Of a stretch of 64,000 nt of DNA, positions 1-12,400 are shown one piece after another. The DNA is taken from NCBI RefSeq assembly GCF_932276165.1, contig NC_063986.1, forward strand, positions 508,501 through 572,500, given 5' to 3'. The notes under the pieces were generated by a model. The model did no database searches. It saw nothing but the letters and a program-made list of their open reading frames with translations, and was not told the DNA's origin. This DNA comes from Plutella xylostella. Lineage: Eukaryota; Arthropoda; Insecta; Lepidoptera; Plutellidae. The position numbers were made by a program, and so were the translations under genes. The number at the start of each line of letters is the position of its first letter. The stretch's first letter is position 1.

Positions 1-3000
1 GAAGATGAAAGTGATAGGTTATGGGTTTTATAATCGATATAATTAAGTATGTACCTTTCATACCTGTTTATTCATTATAGAATTTATGTAAAAAAATATT
101 GTTGTATTGATTTGTGAGAGAAACTTGGTATTTTCATTTCTGAGTAAATAAAACATTTATCAATATTTAGGAAGCTGATAATATAATAATAAAAATATGA
201 TCTAAAAAGATTATCTTGATCTGGTCTACATCAAATTATACCACCGGCTAGGTCATTTGGTTGCGTCGATCGATTAGACTAGATTAAACTTGCTAAATCA
301 CTTAATTGTAATCTGTACACTTATACAATCCTAATGAGCCACGACTAGTTTTTGTATGATGTACAATCTGCCACAGAGATATCTGACCACATTCACGTTA
401 TTAAATTAGTTTGAACTTTATTGTGAAATACAGTTAAGCTTCGCGTTGATAGCGCTCGCACCAAAACAGTCCTTAATACTTAACTTTGTCTTAAATAATA
501 ACTATAAATAAATCTATCAAGTTTTCGTCGTGAGTTGTGAGCTTTTTGTCACGTGAAGGACCATGAAGTTTCTTCCACTTTTGTAATTACCTATTGTAAT
601 TGTAATGTGAAATTATCAAAAACCACACTAGCGCATTTCTTTTGAAACCAGAAGCTTTTGTTACATCATAGAAAAGAACTCGCAAATCGTTCATGAAAGG
701 AAAATCCACTTTGGACTCGTTACACGTCACGTTATGTAAGAATTAGATTCGTAAGTGTGAATTCTTTCGATTTAACACTAATAATGGAGACGAAGAATGC
801 AATTTGGCAGCACTATGTGACATTTTCAACAGTCTGTGACAACCGTAATCATTCGAGCTTAATGTGTTAAAAATGACAGTGAACTAGTACCTAGGTACCT
901 GCAAAATCGATTCATATTGATTATGTAAACATTATCTACAAGTAAAAATAAAGTGTCCTGACCCTGAAGTTACAAGAGTAATCTTTAACTTTATTTTATA
1001 TCATGATCACTGGTCTTTCTTTATAATTATATACTTTTCTTGGTTTCTGTGAACGCCTATTATACATATATGTATGCCGTTATATAATGTGTATTAAACA
1101 AATATTTTTTATATATATAAATGAAATAAGTTCCCAAAATGTAACGTTATCATCTTGAAATTGGAAGTTATTTGCAAGTTAACAGCTTCCAACCGATGCT
1201 CTACATTTCACGTAAATTATTGTTGTAAAACAAGCTTTCGTATAAATCCGTGGAAAGTACGAGCTTTGTCTCGACGAGAAAGCTTTAAAAGTCTTTATAG
1301 TAACTGTTGCTTGTAGGTCTATTCCAATTCAAACCACTATTTTAATTTAAAATTAACCCATGTGAAAATTATGTGTATTTTTTACATAACAAACACGCAT
1401 AAAGGTAAATATTTGTGAACATTTGCGATGAACTGATATTTGAAAGCGATTTTACTTGGTATATTTGAATCGTGTATTAGCAATGATCATAGGCTGTCCC
1501 GTCAGACCTTTTTTTTATTTCCCTTGCACAAGACCTCTTAAAAGTTGCGTATTGGGTCATATGTCATCACAATATTTTTTTTTTATTAAAAAAAAATCTT
1601 CAGGGCTCTACCGATGTTGAAACTTTCAAAATTTTGCATTTTTTTAAATATGTATTCACCATACAATTTTTTTACTTTTGAACTAAAAAATACACAATAA
1701 TGTGCTATTAGTGTATGTGAATATAAAAACAAATGTCAAGATCATCGATATTTGGATCAATACTTCAATTTCAATCCAATAAAGAGCGAGTTTTTCAATT
1801 ACTCAAGTTTTACTTCGAAAAATATCTATAATTGAAAAGATACCCTCTAACTTACAAATTTATAGCTATAACATAAAACATGAAGTGTTTTATCGAGTAT
1901 TCTGGAAAAAAATATACTTTTTAATTATTATTTTTTTCTTTTGTATGAAAGTTACATAAATTCAAAGTGAGGTAGAGTCCCCAAGATAACATGAAATTCT
2001 ATTTTTTTAGCTATTTTTTAATCAGTATAATATTACGCAAGTTTTGGTGCCTTTTGTGATACTGTAGCTAGAAAACGAAATTTCCCCATACTACGACGGG
2101 ACACTCATGCTTACGGCTCGATATCTGATAAACTCCATCCAGTCAAAATCTGTTCTGCCTTTTGTGAGCTACGGTACTACAGATTACCAGCAGATACACA
2201 CACATACACCTCAAACTTACAACAAACCTATTTTACCATCGAGGTTAAGAACATCTTGAGTCAGTTGGTCTGAACCTGAACTGACCCACATCTTGGCTTC
2301 GTAATATTTTATTTCACCCGTGATTACAAGCTATCTACGATGCCCTTCAACTTGAGCGGTAAATACCTGAGAGCTGCAAACTGGCATTAACCATCATCAG
2401 ATGTCGGCAAATTGATACCACCTGGCTGCTACAGAGGTCGCGGTTGGTTGGTAACACTGTAATTTTTTTATATCCATCATCTTTGGGGGCTGCCCATAGA
2501 CTATCTGTAAGGGTCGTTAGATGTAATAGTTTGCTTTAGAATAATCGGATCGAGGCTGGGCTGGGTATTGATTACATTATGAATCCAGATGGCTAGGTAC
2601 GTGGTAAATACGTGAATAAAAATCCCTTCTTTTCTGTCTGGGCTTAAAATTACCTTCTTTAGGTATTGTTAAAGTATGAATGCCGTACTGATCGATGGAA
2701 ACAAAGGATTTCCCATGATAAGTTGGCAAATTCGAAAAAGATTACCTATAATCTCACAATTTATTACTCCATTGAATAAATAGGATCTAATGTATTATGA
2801 TTATCTGCAGATTCACAATACTTGTGACGGAAAATATCGTGAACAACTTGATGGTAATTTATTTTTGTTACGAAATCGTAATCCAATATTGATGTAATAA
2901 ATTCGAAATGAAAATGAGTGTGAAATTTAGTATTACAAATTGCTAAATCTAAGCAGAAACTTATAAATCTAGCCATCCTTGAATTCGTTAATAATAGTCG

Positions 3001-4808
3001 AGCTAGACAAGACTCTTTGAATACAGTAGTAGAAAGTTCGCTGTCACGGTCATTATCTTTCAATCTAATTAAAATATCATTGGACTTTCTTTTGTTAGTC
3101 TAGTGAATTTGATGGATTCATCACCATTTCATTGTCATTTTGTTAATGACGTAAGTAGTCAGAAGTGGCTGAAATTCACAGCAGTGTTCGGTAATCGTGA
3201 GAAGCTATCACTAATTATTTTCATTTTCAATGTGGAGATGAGCCGATAATTGTTGGCTTTGAGCTTGAATGGATGAATGAAGCTCCATTAGATAGACGTA
3301 ACCTTTATTCACGCGAGTACGGAACATTGGTTCCACGATCAAGATCAAATGATATGGTGCACGCTCAGATAGAGGTAAACTAACGGTTAGGTATCTATCA
3401 TTTTTTAACGGTTCAATGAACTATTTTATACTATGTATATTATTCTCATCTTATTTAAAAGCTTAATCCCACAAAATGCAGATTTCATCATAATTACCTT
3501 CGTACTTTTTTAAATCAGAGTACCAAAGGTTTTGTGCATTGGTCCTATTTTATTTGTAATTACGTCTCCACCTAAATATGAATGATATGGACTACAGAAA
3601 CACTCATTTTTATGCATACGTTATTAATATAATAAGAAAACGTAATATGGAAAGCTATTATGCAACCAAACCATATTAAATCCCTGATGATAAGTAACTT
3701 TTCAGAGCAAATATAGTAATATTCATGGTCCAACTTAACATCAGCACGGTCAGTGAAGCGATGCGTTGTGAAATCGACAGATGATGGCGGAATGACGGAC
3801 GATGGGAAAATTCGCCACAGTCATTCCTCGCAACAATTTGTAAAGTACAAAGAACATTCCTTAATTTGGTCTGATGATGATGAATCAATCACAATGGGAT
3901 TATTGTTTTAGATGTTATGAATTAGTTAATAAAGTAAATTACAGAGTACCAACTTTCGAACAATTCAATAAAATGCAAAATCCGAGAGTGAAGATATTTT
4001 TACCAAAAATTTTGCTCTCGAGTTTTACGAAACAGTTAACTTTGGATATTTTGGTAAGATATACCATTATTGGCCCCTATTTTACCATAATGTCTTCAGA
4101 ATAGGTAAACTGTCCACGGCGTGTGACTTTTGTCAACATTTCACAATATTTCGTTTTATTAAGTTGGCAGCCCGAGATGGGAGCCTGGGCCGTATTGTTT
4201 TATTGTGTTGGTATTAATGTCCTGTATGATTAAAAGTTTTTTGCTGATGCATGTGGGAATGCCTGTGTGGTGTATTCGGTTTAGTTAATTGACATGTATT
4301 CATGGACCAGTACTTGAGATTGTACGAGTGATCTGGTGAACGCATTATTGCTGCAAGCCTTTGTTTTCTTTGTTACATAAAAACCTGTGTCGGGACGATA
4401 TATTATGCATAACCTGCATTGTTTGATGTTTTATTTCAGACATTTTAGTTTAGTTCTTAATATGTATTTTTTAACTAGACGATTTTACTAGTGGAGTCCA
4501 TGAACCGGCCACTGTATAATATGACGCATCCTCCACTCCCGTCCCATAGACGGGTTGGTAGCGCTGGCTGAAGAAAGACCCACAACATACTACTTTGGCG
4601 CTCCTGCGAAGAGACCCATAGCCCAAAGAGATAATTGATAACTAATTATGATCAGTCCCAGCCTAACAAAACTACTCATATTAGAGTCTAATCCATATAG
4701 AATTGAATTATATGTCTAAAAACACACATCACATTTCCACTCCTATATTTCATCCTCCGGACCGGACTTCTCTTCAACCATCCTAAAGCATCCTCTGTTC
4801 TGTTCCAG
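1..4808. other. Non-coding flank or intron upstream of the cadherin-like exon
   Basis: No coding exon could be supported here. The stretch is AT-rich with stop codons in all frames, and the few open frames of 60-99 codons have no recognisable motif or convincing splice sites. It is probably an intron of the plus-strand gene whose exon begins at 4809, because that exon opens with a splice acceptor. Promoter or 5' UTR sequence cannot be told apart by eye. Confidence 0.5.
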
Positions 4809-4908
4809 GCTGCAACTTCTACCCGGTGGGCGAGTACCTGCGCTTCGTGCGGATCCCCGAGGACCTGAAGGTGGGGGAGGAGGTCCTGCGAGTGGAGGTG
4901 CACCCGAG
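4809..4908 (+). CDS. Cadherin-like protein, internal exon (N-terminal region)
   Basis: A 100-nt exon flanked by a good acceptor (TCTGTTCCAG) and a donor (GTCAGT). It begins with 2 nt completing a codon and ends with 2 nt of the next. The peptide contains CNFYPVGEYLRFVRIPEDLK followed by VGEEVLRVEV, which resembles the start of a cadherin extracellular repeat (an acidic residue, then VGxEVLxV). Its GC-rich, codon-biased sequence stands out from the surrounding DNA. The phase-2 end fits exactly onto the exon at 63657, whose single leading base completes an Arg codon. The product would be a cell-surface adhesion protein. Assignment to a particular insect cadherin such as Cad89D or Cad87A is only a guess; the exon itself is well supported. 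Confidence 0.75.
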
Positions 4909-5044
4909 GTCAGTACTAGGTTAAGCAGAAGTTTACCTGGATGATATTTTGTTAGATAGGTGGATTAGGAAATATTTCGTTTTCACAGTAATTCACCTTG
5001 AAAAATGTAATATCTAAAATATTTAATATCCTATACAAATAAAA

Positions 5045-5175
5045 TAACCTAATCGACGATAAAAATCTACACTAAAAGTCGCATAGCTTTTGAACGGCTG
5101 AGCCAATTTTGATATAGCTAAGTACACTCGGGATAACGTTACATACGACTCTAAAACAAAAACAACCACTCCTTT
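5045..5175. repeat. Dispersed interspersed repeat, copy 1
   Basis: The text around ACTAAAAGTCGCATAGCTTT, then GAACGGCTGAGCCAATTTTGA and CACTCGGGATAACG, recurs in diverged form at 60205-60335 (CTAAAAGATGCATAAC, GGCTGAACCGATTTTCATG, CACTCGGGGTAATATT). Two copies in one window suggest a family dispersed through the genome. It is non-coding. Confidence 0.6.
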
Positions 5176-6613
5176 TTCCGTCGAGGCAAAAAAATAAATT
5201 ATAATAAGACAAGTACTCTGGCCATTAAAAAGGTTCTGCATAATGCAGTGACTTGATGCGCTCTTTGGTAGTACCAACAATACCAACATACACGTTCGTA
5301 TACAAGTGTGTATTATTATTATTTTCTTATAACATAATGCAGTCTGATGAATCAGATTCTGTTATATTATAAAACTTAAGTAATACTTAATTTAAGAAGA
5401 ATGAGAAAGAATTAATTTAACGTTAAGTGGTACCGGAGCAGACAAGCTATAATTAACGTATGTTATATTAGCACTTAAGTCATAATTATTACCACACATC
5501 GGCCATTGAGGTACACAAAACAATTGCGATCGCAGAATATTCTCAAATACAGGTCATATCACCAAAAGCAGTTAATTTACATCACTTCAAACGAAGTTAT
5601 CACATACAAATATGTAACGTTTGTGTGTGCATAGAAGATGTTTCACAGATGCGACATTGCATTATGAAACTACGTACGTATTTTGGAGTTGTCGCAAGAT
5701 TGTTGCAAAATCACTACTAAATTGAGTTAAGAATAAGCTAGACAAAGTATTGAGGTACAGAAAGGATTAAAAACAGTAGGTATTTAAAATGATTTGTTAG
5801 AGTATTCTATTCGTTCTAAAGACATACTTACGGTAATTATATTACGACACCGCACCGTAAGCTGGCAAGTTTTATGTTTTTTTAAAAGCTCATCATCGTC
5901 AATTTGTAGTCGCATTCATCTTTTAATAGCCTTATTAAATTGCGTAAGCAATTTATTTAGCCCATGAATTTTATGGTTGGCGGTAATATACTGTACCAGA
6001 ATAAAATCATAATTACATAATTGAAACGGATAGAACAGATAAAACGCGTGAATTTACACATAGGTAGAAAATAAAGGGACAATCAAATATAGATCAGTTG
6101 GTTCTCCTCTCTATTCCTTGGTGTAAGGTCGCCGGGACGCTATTCGTCTCAGTCACTCGAACAATGTGCGTTACAAAACTGCGCTCCACTTGCGGCACCG
6201 ACACTAAATTCTGCCGAAACAAAACTGATGTGTGACTGTACTGTATTCCCCGTATATAAACGGGGGAAAGTTGCATTTAAAAGGAGGAGTAAAAAAGTTA
6301 TTTATTTTCTGGAATAAATTAATTTAAGTATAACATTTTGACAGTGTCCAGGTGGCCAGTCCAAATGCGTAACACGATAATCGTGATAACGGGCTTCTAC
6401 GACTTTATGCATAAACTACAGTGCCTTTGTTATGATACATGTATGTTCAAATACGAATTGTACATTTAACACAAATTTAGAGTAATTTTACGCAGATGAC
6501 AGCTATAATCCTTCTCAAATAGGTAAGACCTTGTATCTATCACGATGTTCACGATCTTTTGATATCCCACAGACCACCACATGAGATATACTCACTGGAA
6601 CAAATTTTTGTAA

Positions 6614-6862
6614 CGTTTTCACGGCAAAGCAAATTAAATAGGTAATCTCTAAACTCAGTAACTTCACGGACATTCATACAAAGCACGAGTTGATCGGCAT
6701 CGACATACGATTTCAATATGTACCTAAGTCAGATTTTAGCGTTTTCACGGCAAAGCCAATGAAATAAGTAGGTATTTTTGGAATCCTGACCTTACAGATA
6801 TTCATAAAAGGCCCGAGTAGATCGGCCTCAACAAAAGATTTCGATTAAGTAAGTCAGATTTT
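6614..6862. repeat. Diverged tandem duplication, unit about 125 bp
   Basis: The phrase GTTTTCACGGCAAAGC occurs at 6614 and again at 6741. Each copy is followed by related text: ATTCATA, then an AGCACGAG or GGCCCGAG block and GATCGGC, then AAGTCAGATTTT. Two adjacent direct copies; no coding potential. Confidence 0.7.
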
Positions 6863-8559
6863 TTTTATATTAGCTTATAGATTATTTCGATTTTGGTTTA
6901 AAGCCTAAGTATTGAGGGAAATTGATTCTTTTTTTACGTTCATTATACCTTGATACCTATACAATCTTTAATATCGGTAAACTGGACTCCGCGTTGTTCT
7001 ATGTTAAATACCTACTCTTTCAAATTCGATGCTGTCACACAACGTGCAGGATTATAACTTAGTGGAGTATTAACAGTGGCGGAGCGTGAGAACAGCTCTA
7101 GTTTAGACCACAGATTACGATTTATCTGTGAACTAAGCTGCTTTACACGCATCTTGTAAAGTAGGGTAGGTAATAATAGTAGGTATTCCTATTCTGTGCC
7201 AACTGGCCACGCTATTGCAAGGATAATAAGCCAGTAAACTATGTTGTGCGGAACATAATCGTTCACGTCTTAAGCCCTACAGGACGTTAGCACAAATGAA
7301 ATAACTAGACAAAAGAGGTGTAATTTTAACGCCTGTTACACCCATACAGGGTGTACCGTCATGACTTAAGTACTTCTTAGGAGGTATCGCGAAGTCAAAA
7401 TGAAGTAAATTTGTATCTAATTCACTACATTTTGAACCCGAAAATCGTTGTCAAAACCAGTTCGCGATTCCGTTTTCATAGTAATAAGTATAGTTATTTT
7501 TCCCAAATTCCATTCAAAATAAGGCGCCGGTTCTTCCTATTTTGGATTGGTGACTTAGTGACGGACTGAGGTCTTTAAATGGAACCCGTTTTGGTTTATC
7601 TCTGAGCACTTACTCTGCATTCACTTTTACGTCTTGTGGCGCAACTATCGGTACTGTTTTATGGCGACGGATGAGGATAGGTTAAACTACGCAGTATGAC
7701 TTGTTTCACTAAACGAAAACACAGTCAATGTATTCATATTCCATGCCAATTCCTTAAATTTTATCACCTGTACCGAGAAAGTTACCCAACAAATTTCCCG
7801 TAACAGCGCTATTCTTCAAATCGTCATTTGAACAATGAAATTATTGTCAACTCATAACTCAGATAAACACATTTTGATTATTGCGGTTGTCATTACAAAT
7901 TGGTTACAAACTGCAGTATACAAAATAGCGGTTGGATTGCCGCGGTTACGACGAGCGGTTATAAAACGCTAATGCAAATAGGTACAAACGATTGCGTTGC
8001 ACATTGATTTGTTTCCCATCTCCATTACAAAACTTTACGATTTTAATTATAATAAACTCAAAAACGTATTACCTATAATGATGTTGCTATCAAACCTACA
8101 GAATTTTGCAATAATTACCACTTTTGTGCGACTCCTAGCCTCATTCTCGCAACTATAATCCTCATCTCTTATGTTTAACAACAAAAGCAAAAACCAGTCG
8201 AGAAAAATCTGGAACGTACGCAATATATTATAGTAAAGAACCTGCTAGTCTGTAGAACGCAGCGTCGAGTGGCATCTTTCGAATGCCATCACTTTTACTC
8301 TCAAGTTATGTCAGACATAACGGGTGGTCGTTGACTTCACATTACTGTTATTTACATATTTTTATTACATTATCGCATACACAGGAAGGAATCTGAATGC
8401 TGAGTGGAATTATAGCGATTGGAGAAACATGGTATTCATTCAAGTACATGACATATTATTATATTAACCAGCCATCAGAAAGTATCTGTTTACCTAGGTA
8501 CTTAATAACTTTACATAGGTTCTACATAGCCAAATAAGGAGTTTCCGAAACCGACGTGC

Positions 8560-8690
8560 GTGTATGAAGAGACTAATGAATGTGGAGGAAGCGAAAGAAG
8601 TATGTCAGGATCGTGGCTCGTGGAGATCTAGAGTCTCTGCCTACCCCTCTGGGAGACAGGCGTGAGTATATGTATGTATGTTATCTATAA
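8560..8690 (+). mobile_element. LINE C-terminal tail fragment
   Basis: The plus strand reads approximately EEAKEVCQDRGSWRSRVSAY, followed by a proline/serine-rich end and a stop at CGTGAGTA. This matches the C-terminal end common to decayed lepidopteran LINE ORF2 copies (EA..V..DR..WR..V.A), and the TATGTATGTATG tail is typical. Only the last 40 or so codons remain. A related fragment lies at 50640-50800. Confidence 0.55.
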
Positions 8691-8754
8691 AAATAGAATT
8701 AACTTGATTGTTGACCCGGTCCAATCATTATTAAGCATCATTACTAAACTTTAC

Positions 8755-8841
8755 TACACTCACGAGCAATGAAAAACTTCCAGTTAAATACATACGGAAC
8801 GGGAATGGCCAGATGGAACTTTTTCATTGCTCATGAGTGTA
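8755..8841. repeat. Short inverted-repeat element (solo mariner-like ends)
   Basis: TACACTCACGAGCAATGAAA at the left is mirrored by TTTCATTGCTCATGAGTGTA at the right. Arms are about 28 bp with few mismatches around a 31-bp centre, bounded by TA. The layout fits a mariner-type MITE reduced to its ends. Confidence 0.65.
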
Positions 8842-9480
8842 TAAAACAGATAAAATACAAAACAGATCCTTCGGGTTGAACATTGAACTGCCGTTGAGAA
8901 GCCCACTAATAAAATTTCACCCTGCATAAATAACAGTAATGTCACGTTGTAATAAAATACCAACTATAATCACAGCAATTGCAATATACACTGGGCAGTA
9001 CATAGTAAGTACATACATAGTGATAGTGAAAATAGGAAATGGTTACGGAAACGACTCTCAAGCTTACTAGATAGTTAAAGCCCATAGCCCCTTAGTTGGT
9101 AATTACCACTGCGGTAATGTAGTTTTTATAAACTTTCCTTCTTAATAATAATGGCTGTAAGATTTATGGCTGCTGATGTGGTAGTGTAATGTTATTTATG
9201 TTCATAAAAAAGTAATGAGTTATACCTCTGACACCTCTGGTGTGGACCTAAATAATACTTAGATAAATTTCAATATTTTCTTTCTTTAAAAAAAACTTTT
9301 TAGAGAAAAACCATGATGTGTATTTTTAAACTACATAACATAATACTTACCTAGATACGTTGATAAGTACATACTTACCATAATTATAATCATAAACATT
9401 AAAAAACAATGCATATGCTTTAGTAAATACTTAATAGTAAAATTTCAGTTTCAAATATCATACTATACTCTGCGTTATCT

Positions 9481-12400
9481 TCATTCAATCGTCAGTAAAA
9501 AAGTACAATAGGAGAAACTCGTTCTCAAAATCTGAAAAAACATTGATTTAACTTAATTTAAATGGAAATTATAATCAAAGAATCATCACCATTATTAGTA
9601 GGTATCAGTAACATGGCTAAACGAAAACTATGAATACTGAACTTACCGCACCCATAGTCTGAACTCCCACAGGCACCACACCCATAGTAGTCACTCTGAT
9701 AGGGTCTTGAACTCGACTCAAAAAAAGTTTCAAACATTTTCTATTACTGACATTCATGCACTCCCAGGGCATTCCGTATACAGCATCTATCAGTTGTTCA
9801 CTCTGAAAATAAATAAATGGATGTTTGTAAAAGACTTTGAGAACTTTTCAATTTATAATTGGACGTAGTTACGCAGAAAGGCCTCAATCCACAACTTCGT
9901 CAAAATTGAGTTATATACTAGAACATGCTATTTAATGTAGGGTCTACCTGTCAAGAAAACAAACACAGTAAAAAACCAACTACAACATACTTTTTTGATG
10001 TGGGGGACCAACCCACATTGTATGAAACACACATTTTTTAGTTTCACATAAAGGACTCAAGCTGTTTGAGTCCTTTTACAGAAACGCATTTCCTATGAAA
10101 CCATGAAAAATTTAGTTATTCATAAAAGACTCAAGCGCTCTGAGTCGTTTTAGAGAAATACGTATTCATTAAAAAAAGACAATTTGTATTTAGCAGAAAG
10201 GACTCAACCCGTCTGAGTCGTTTTAGAGAAATACTTATTCATTGAAAATAGACAATTTGTATTTAGCAGAAAGGACTCAAACCGTCTTGAGTCGTTGTAG
10301 CGAAATACTTATTGATTGAAAGAAGTCAATTTGTATTTAGCAGAAAGGACTCAAACTGTCTGAGTTGTTTCATAGAATATAAGTTTTTAATAAAACAGTT
10401 CAAATTTTATTTGGCAGAAAGGATTCAAACTGTTTTTCCGTCTCTTGGCCACTATTCTGTCACCGCATTTTTCCACCTTCCGTCCCCCCACGAGCCAAGT
10501 ATCCTGCCACTCCCATTTCAGTTCGGCGACCCGCATACCGACGTTGAACACTTTCCTCTTTTGACGGATAACCACGTTGGGAATACGTCTAAGCGAAATA
10601 CTTAACATGGCTTGCTCTATAGCTCTTTGTGGAACTCTGATTCGGTGCACAGTTTCGTTGGTCATCGTCCATGTATCGGCACCGTATGTTAGTGTGGGCA
10701 AGTCACATTAGCAATTAACAATCCATAAGCAGCGTCGCTCGACTCTCAAACATCTATCAGATTCATACAAGTTACGCCCGATTTGATAGGCGGGCGACGA
10801 TGCCTAAGGATTGTTAATGGCAAATTTTCGGTGGTGATAACTCCAAAGGAATGTCACAAGGTGACTTAGTTCTCACACGACTGTCGGACCGGGAACCAAA
10901 TCGACCACATTTTAATTATCCGAAAATGAAGACATTCACTTCTAGATGTTAGAAATACTTAAGAAGGGTTGCTAAAGTCAAGAGTGATCACCACTTAGTC
11001 GTTGGAAAAATCTGCTTGACCATAGCGGGAACTCAGAAGCAGGCCACAAGATCTGCCAAAGATGTCGCTGTAAATAAGCTGCAGGACCCAGAAGTCAGAA
11101 GATAACTTAGTATCCAGATCCACAACAAATACCATCAACCTACTAAGTGTGGGCGACCCGCCTCAATCAAAGATAACTGCACTGGCATTAAAGACATGTT
11201 TTAAAAAATTTGCGAAGAAATAATAAGGCACAAGGAACACTTAAAGAAAAAATGGATGTCTAAAGGAAAATGGCATATGATCAACTCTCCAAGGAAGACT
11301 TAACATCGAACTAGACTACCATTCTAAAGAAGCACGAGTTGCGTACGAGTATTTTCTTTGAGAACAAAATATCAAACGTAATTTAAAAAAGGACCAACGC
11401 TGTTGAGTTGTCTGATTCTGTTGTGCAGTCTGATTCTATATCTTGGAGAAAACAAATAGCGGCTGCCATGAAGGATCTATAGAAAGAATCAAATAAAATT
11501 TGCAACAAACCCCAGGATATCTCCTTGTTACTATGGATGACCGACTTGTAAGATGGTATGACCACATTGCCGAAGTTTTTAAAGATCTAAACCAGTCTGC
11601 ATCTGAGGAGTTGGATGCAGATTCAATAAACCAGGAGCATCTTGTATATCCAGATCTTGATTTATGTCAAGAAGCATAATCGTAATCATTATGATTATAA
11701 TAAAATCGATAGCAGTCGTTAAGCCTACTCAGAGACCTTCGGGCGGCTTGAAAACATCTGACAGTCGGGTTGCCCAATTACCCGTCAACTCTGTCAGCAC
11801 AAGCTTCCTTGTGTTGGGGTCCACTAACCCACACTGGGACAGAGTAGTGGACTAGGCCTAACCCTTTCCTTCATTGGAAGGAGACCCATGCCCCGGCAGT
11901 GGAGATGTGACGGGTCGTGATGATGGTTAATGATTATGAGATTTATAATTATTCTGCATCTTGACATAAATTTTAATATTCAACCGCAAAGTAAAGTCGA
12001 AGTGATACGGACCATATGATCGCTGAAATCCCACTTTTCAGCGATCGTATGGTAAGCACAGGGAACGACGGATATCCTACGGAGGCATAAAAAGGAGGAT
12101 AGTTGCAATATACCGAGGATGATGAAGTGAAGTTAGAGTAAAAGAGAATTTTATTTATGTCCAACTTTATCCTTTGAGGTTTGCTTATGTTCATATTGCT
12201 TTATCCTGAAAATTATGGGATAAATACGGGTCGTAGACACTTACTAAAAAAGTGGGCTTCCATATGGTAAAAAAATATATCAAAATCGGTTAAGTTGATC
12301 CAGAGTTTTGCTCTTGGGAACACATTTCCGGTTAGAATTTTATTCATGCCCAACTTTTTTCTATGAGGTTTGCTTTCCGTCAAAATGCTTTATCCTGAAA

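Larger units (their letters stand above)
4909..9480. other. Proximal part of the cadherin-like giant intron, before the OR array
   Basis: Intronic DNA between the cadherin-like donor and the 3' end of OR-1. It holds a dispersed repeat (5045-5175), a direct duplication (6614-6862), a LINE tail fragment (8560-8690) and a short inverted-repeat element (8755-8841). No conserved exon was seen in the remainder. Confidence 0.6.

Noticed and set aside
1496..2110. A possible inverted-repeat element bounded by TGTCCCGTC and GACGGGACA
   Set aside because: The match is limited to about 9 bp and does not extend, so it is not supported as a transposon.
2764..3063. A 99-codon minus-strand frame
   Set aside because: No motif, no splice context and AT-rich composition; it is probably a chance frame in the intron.
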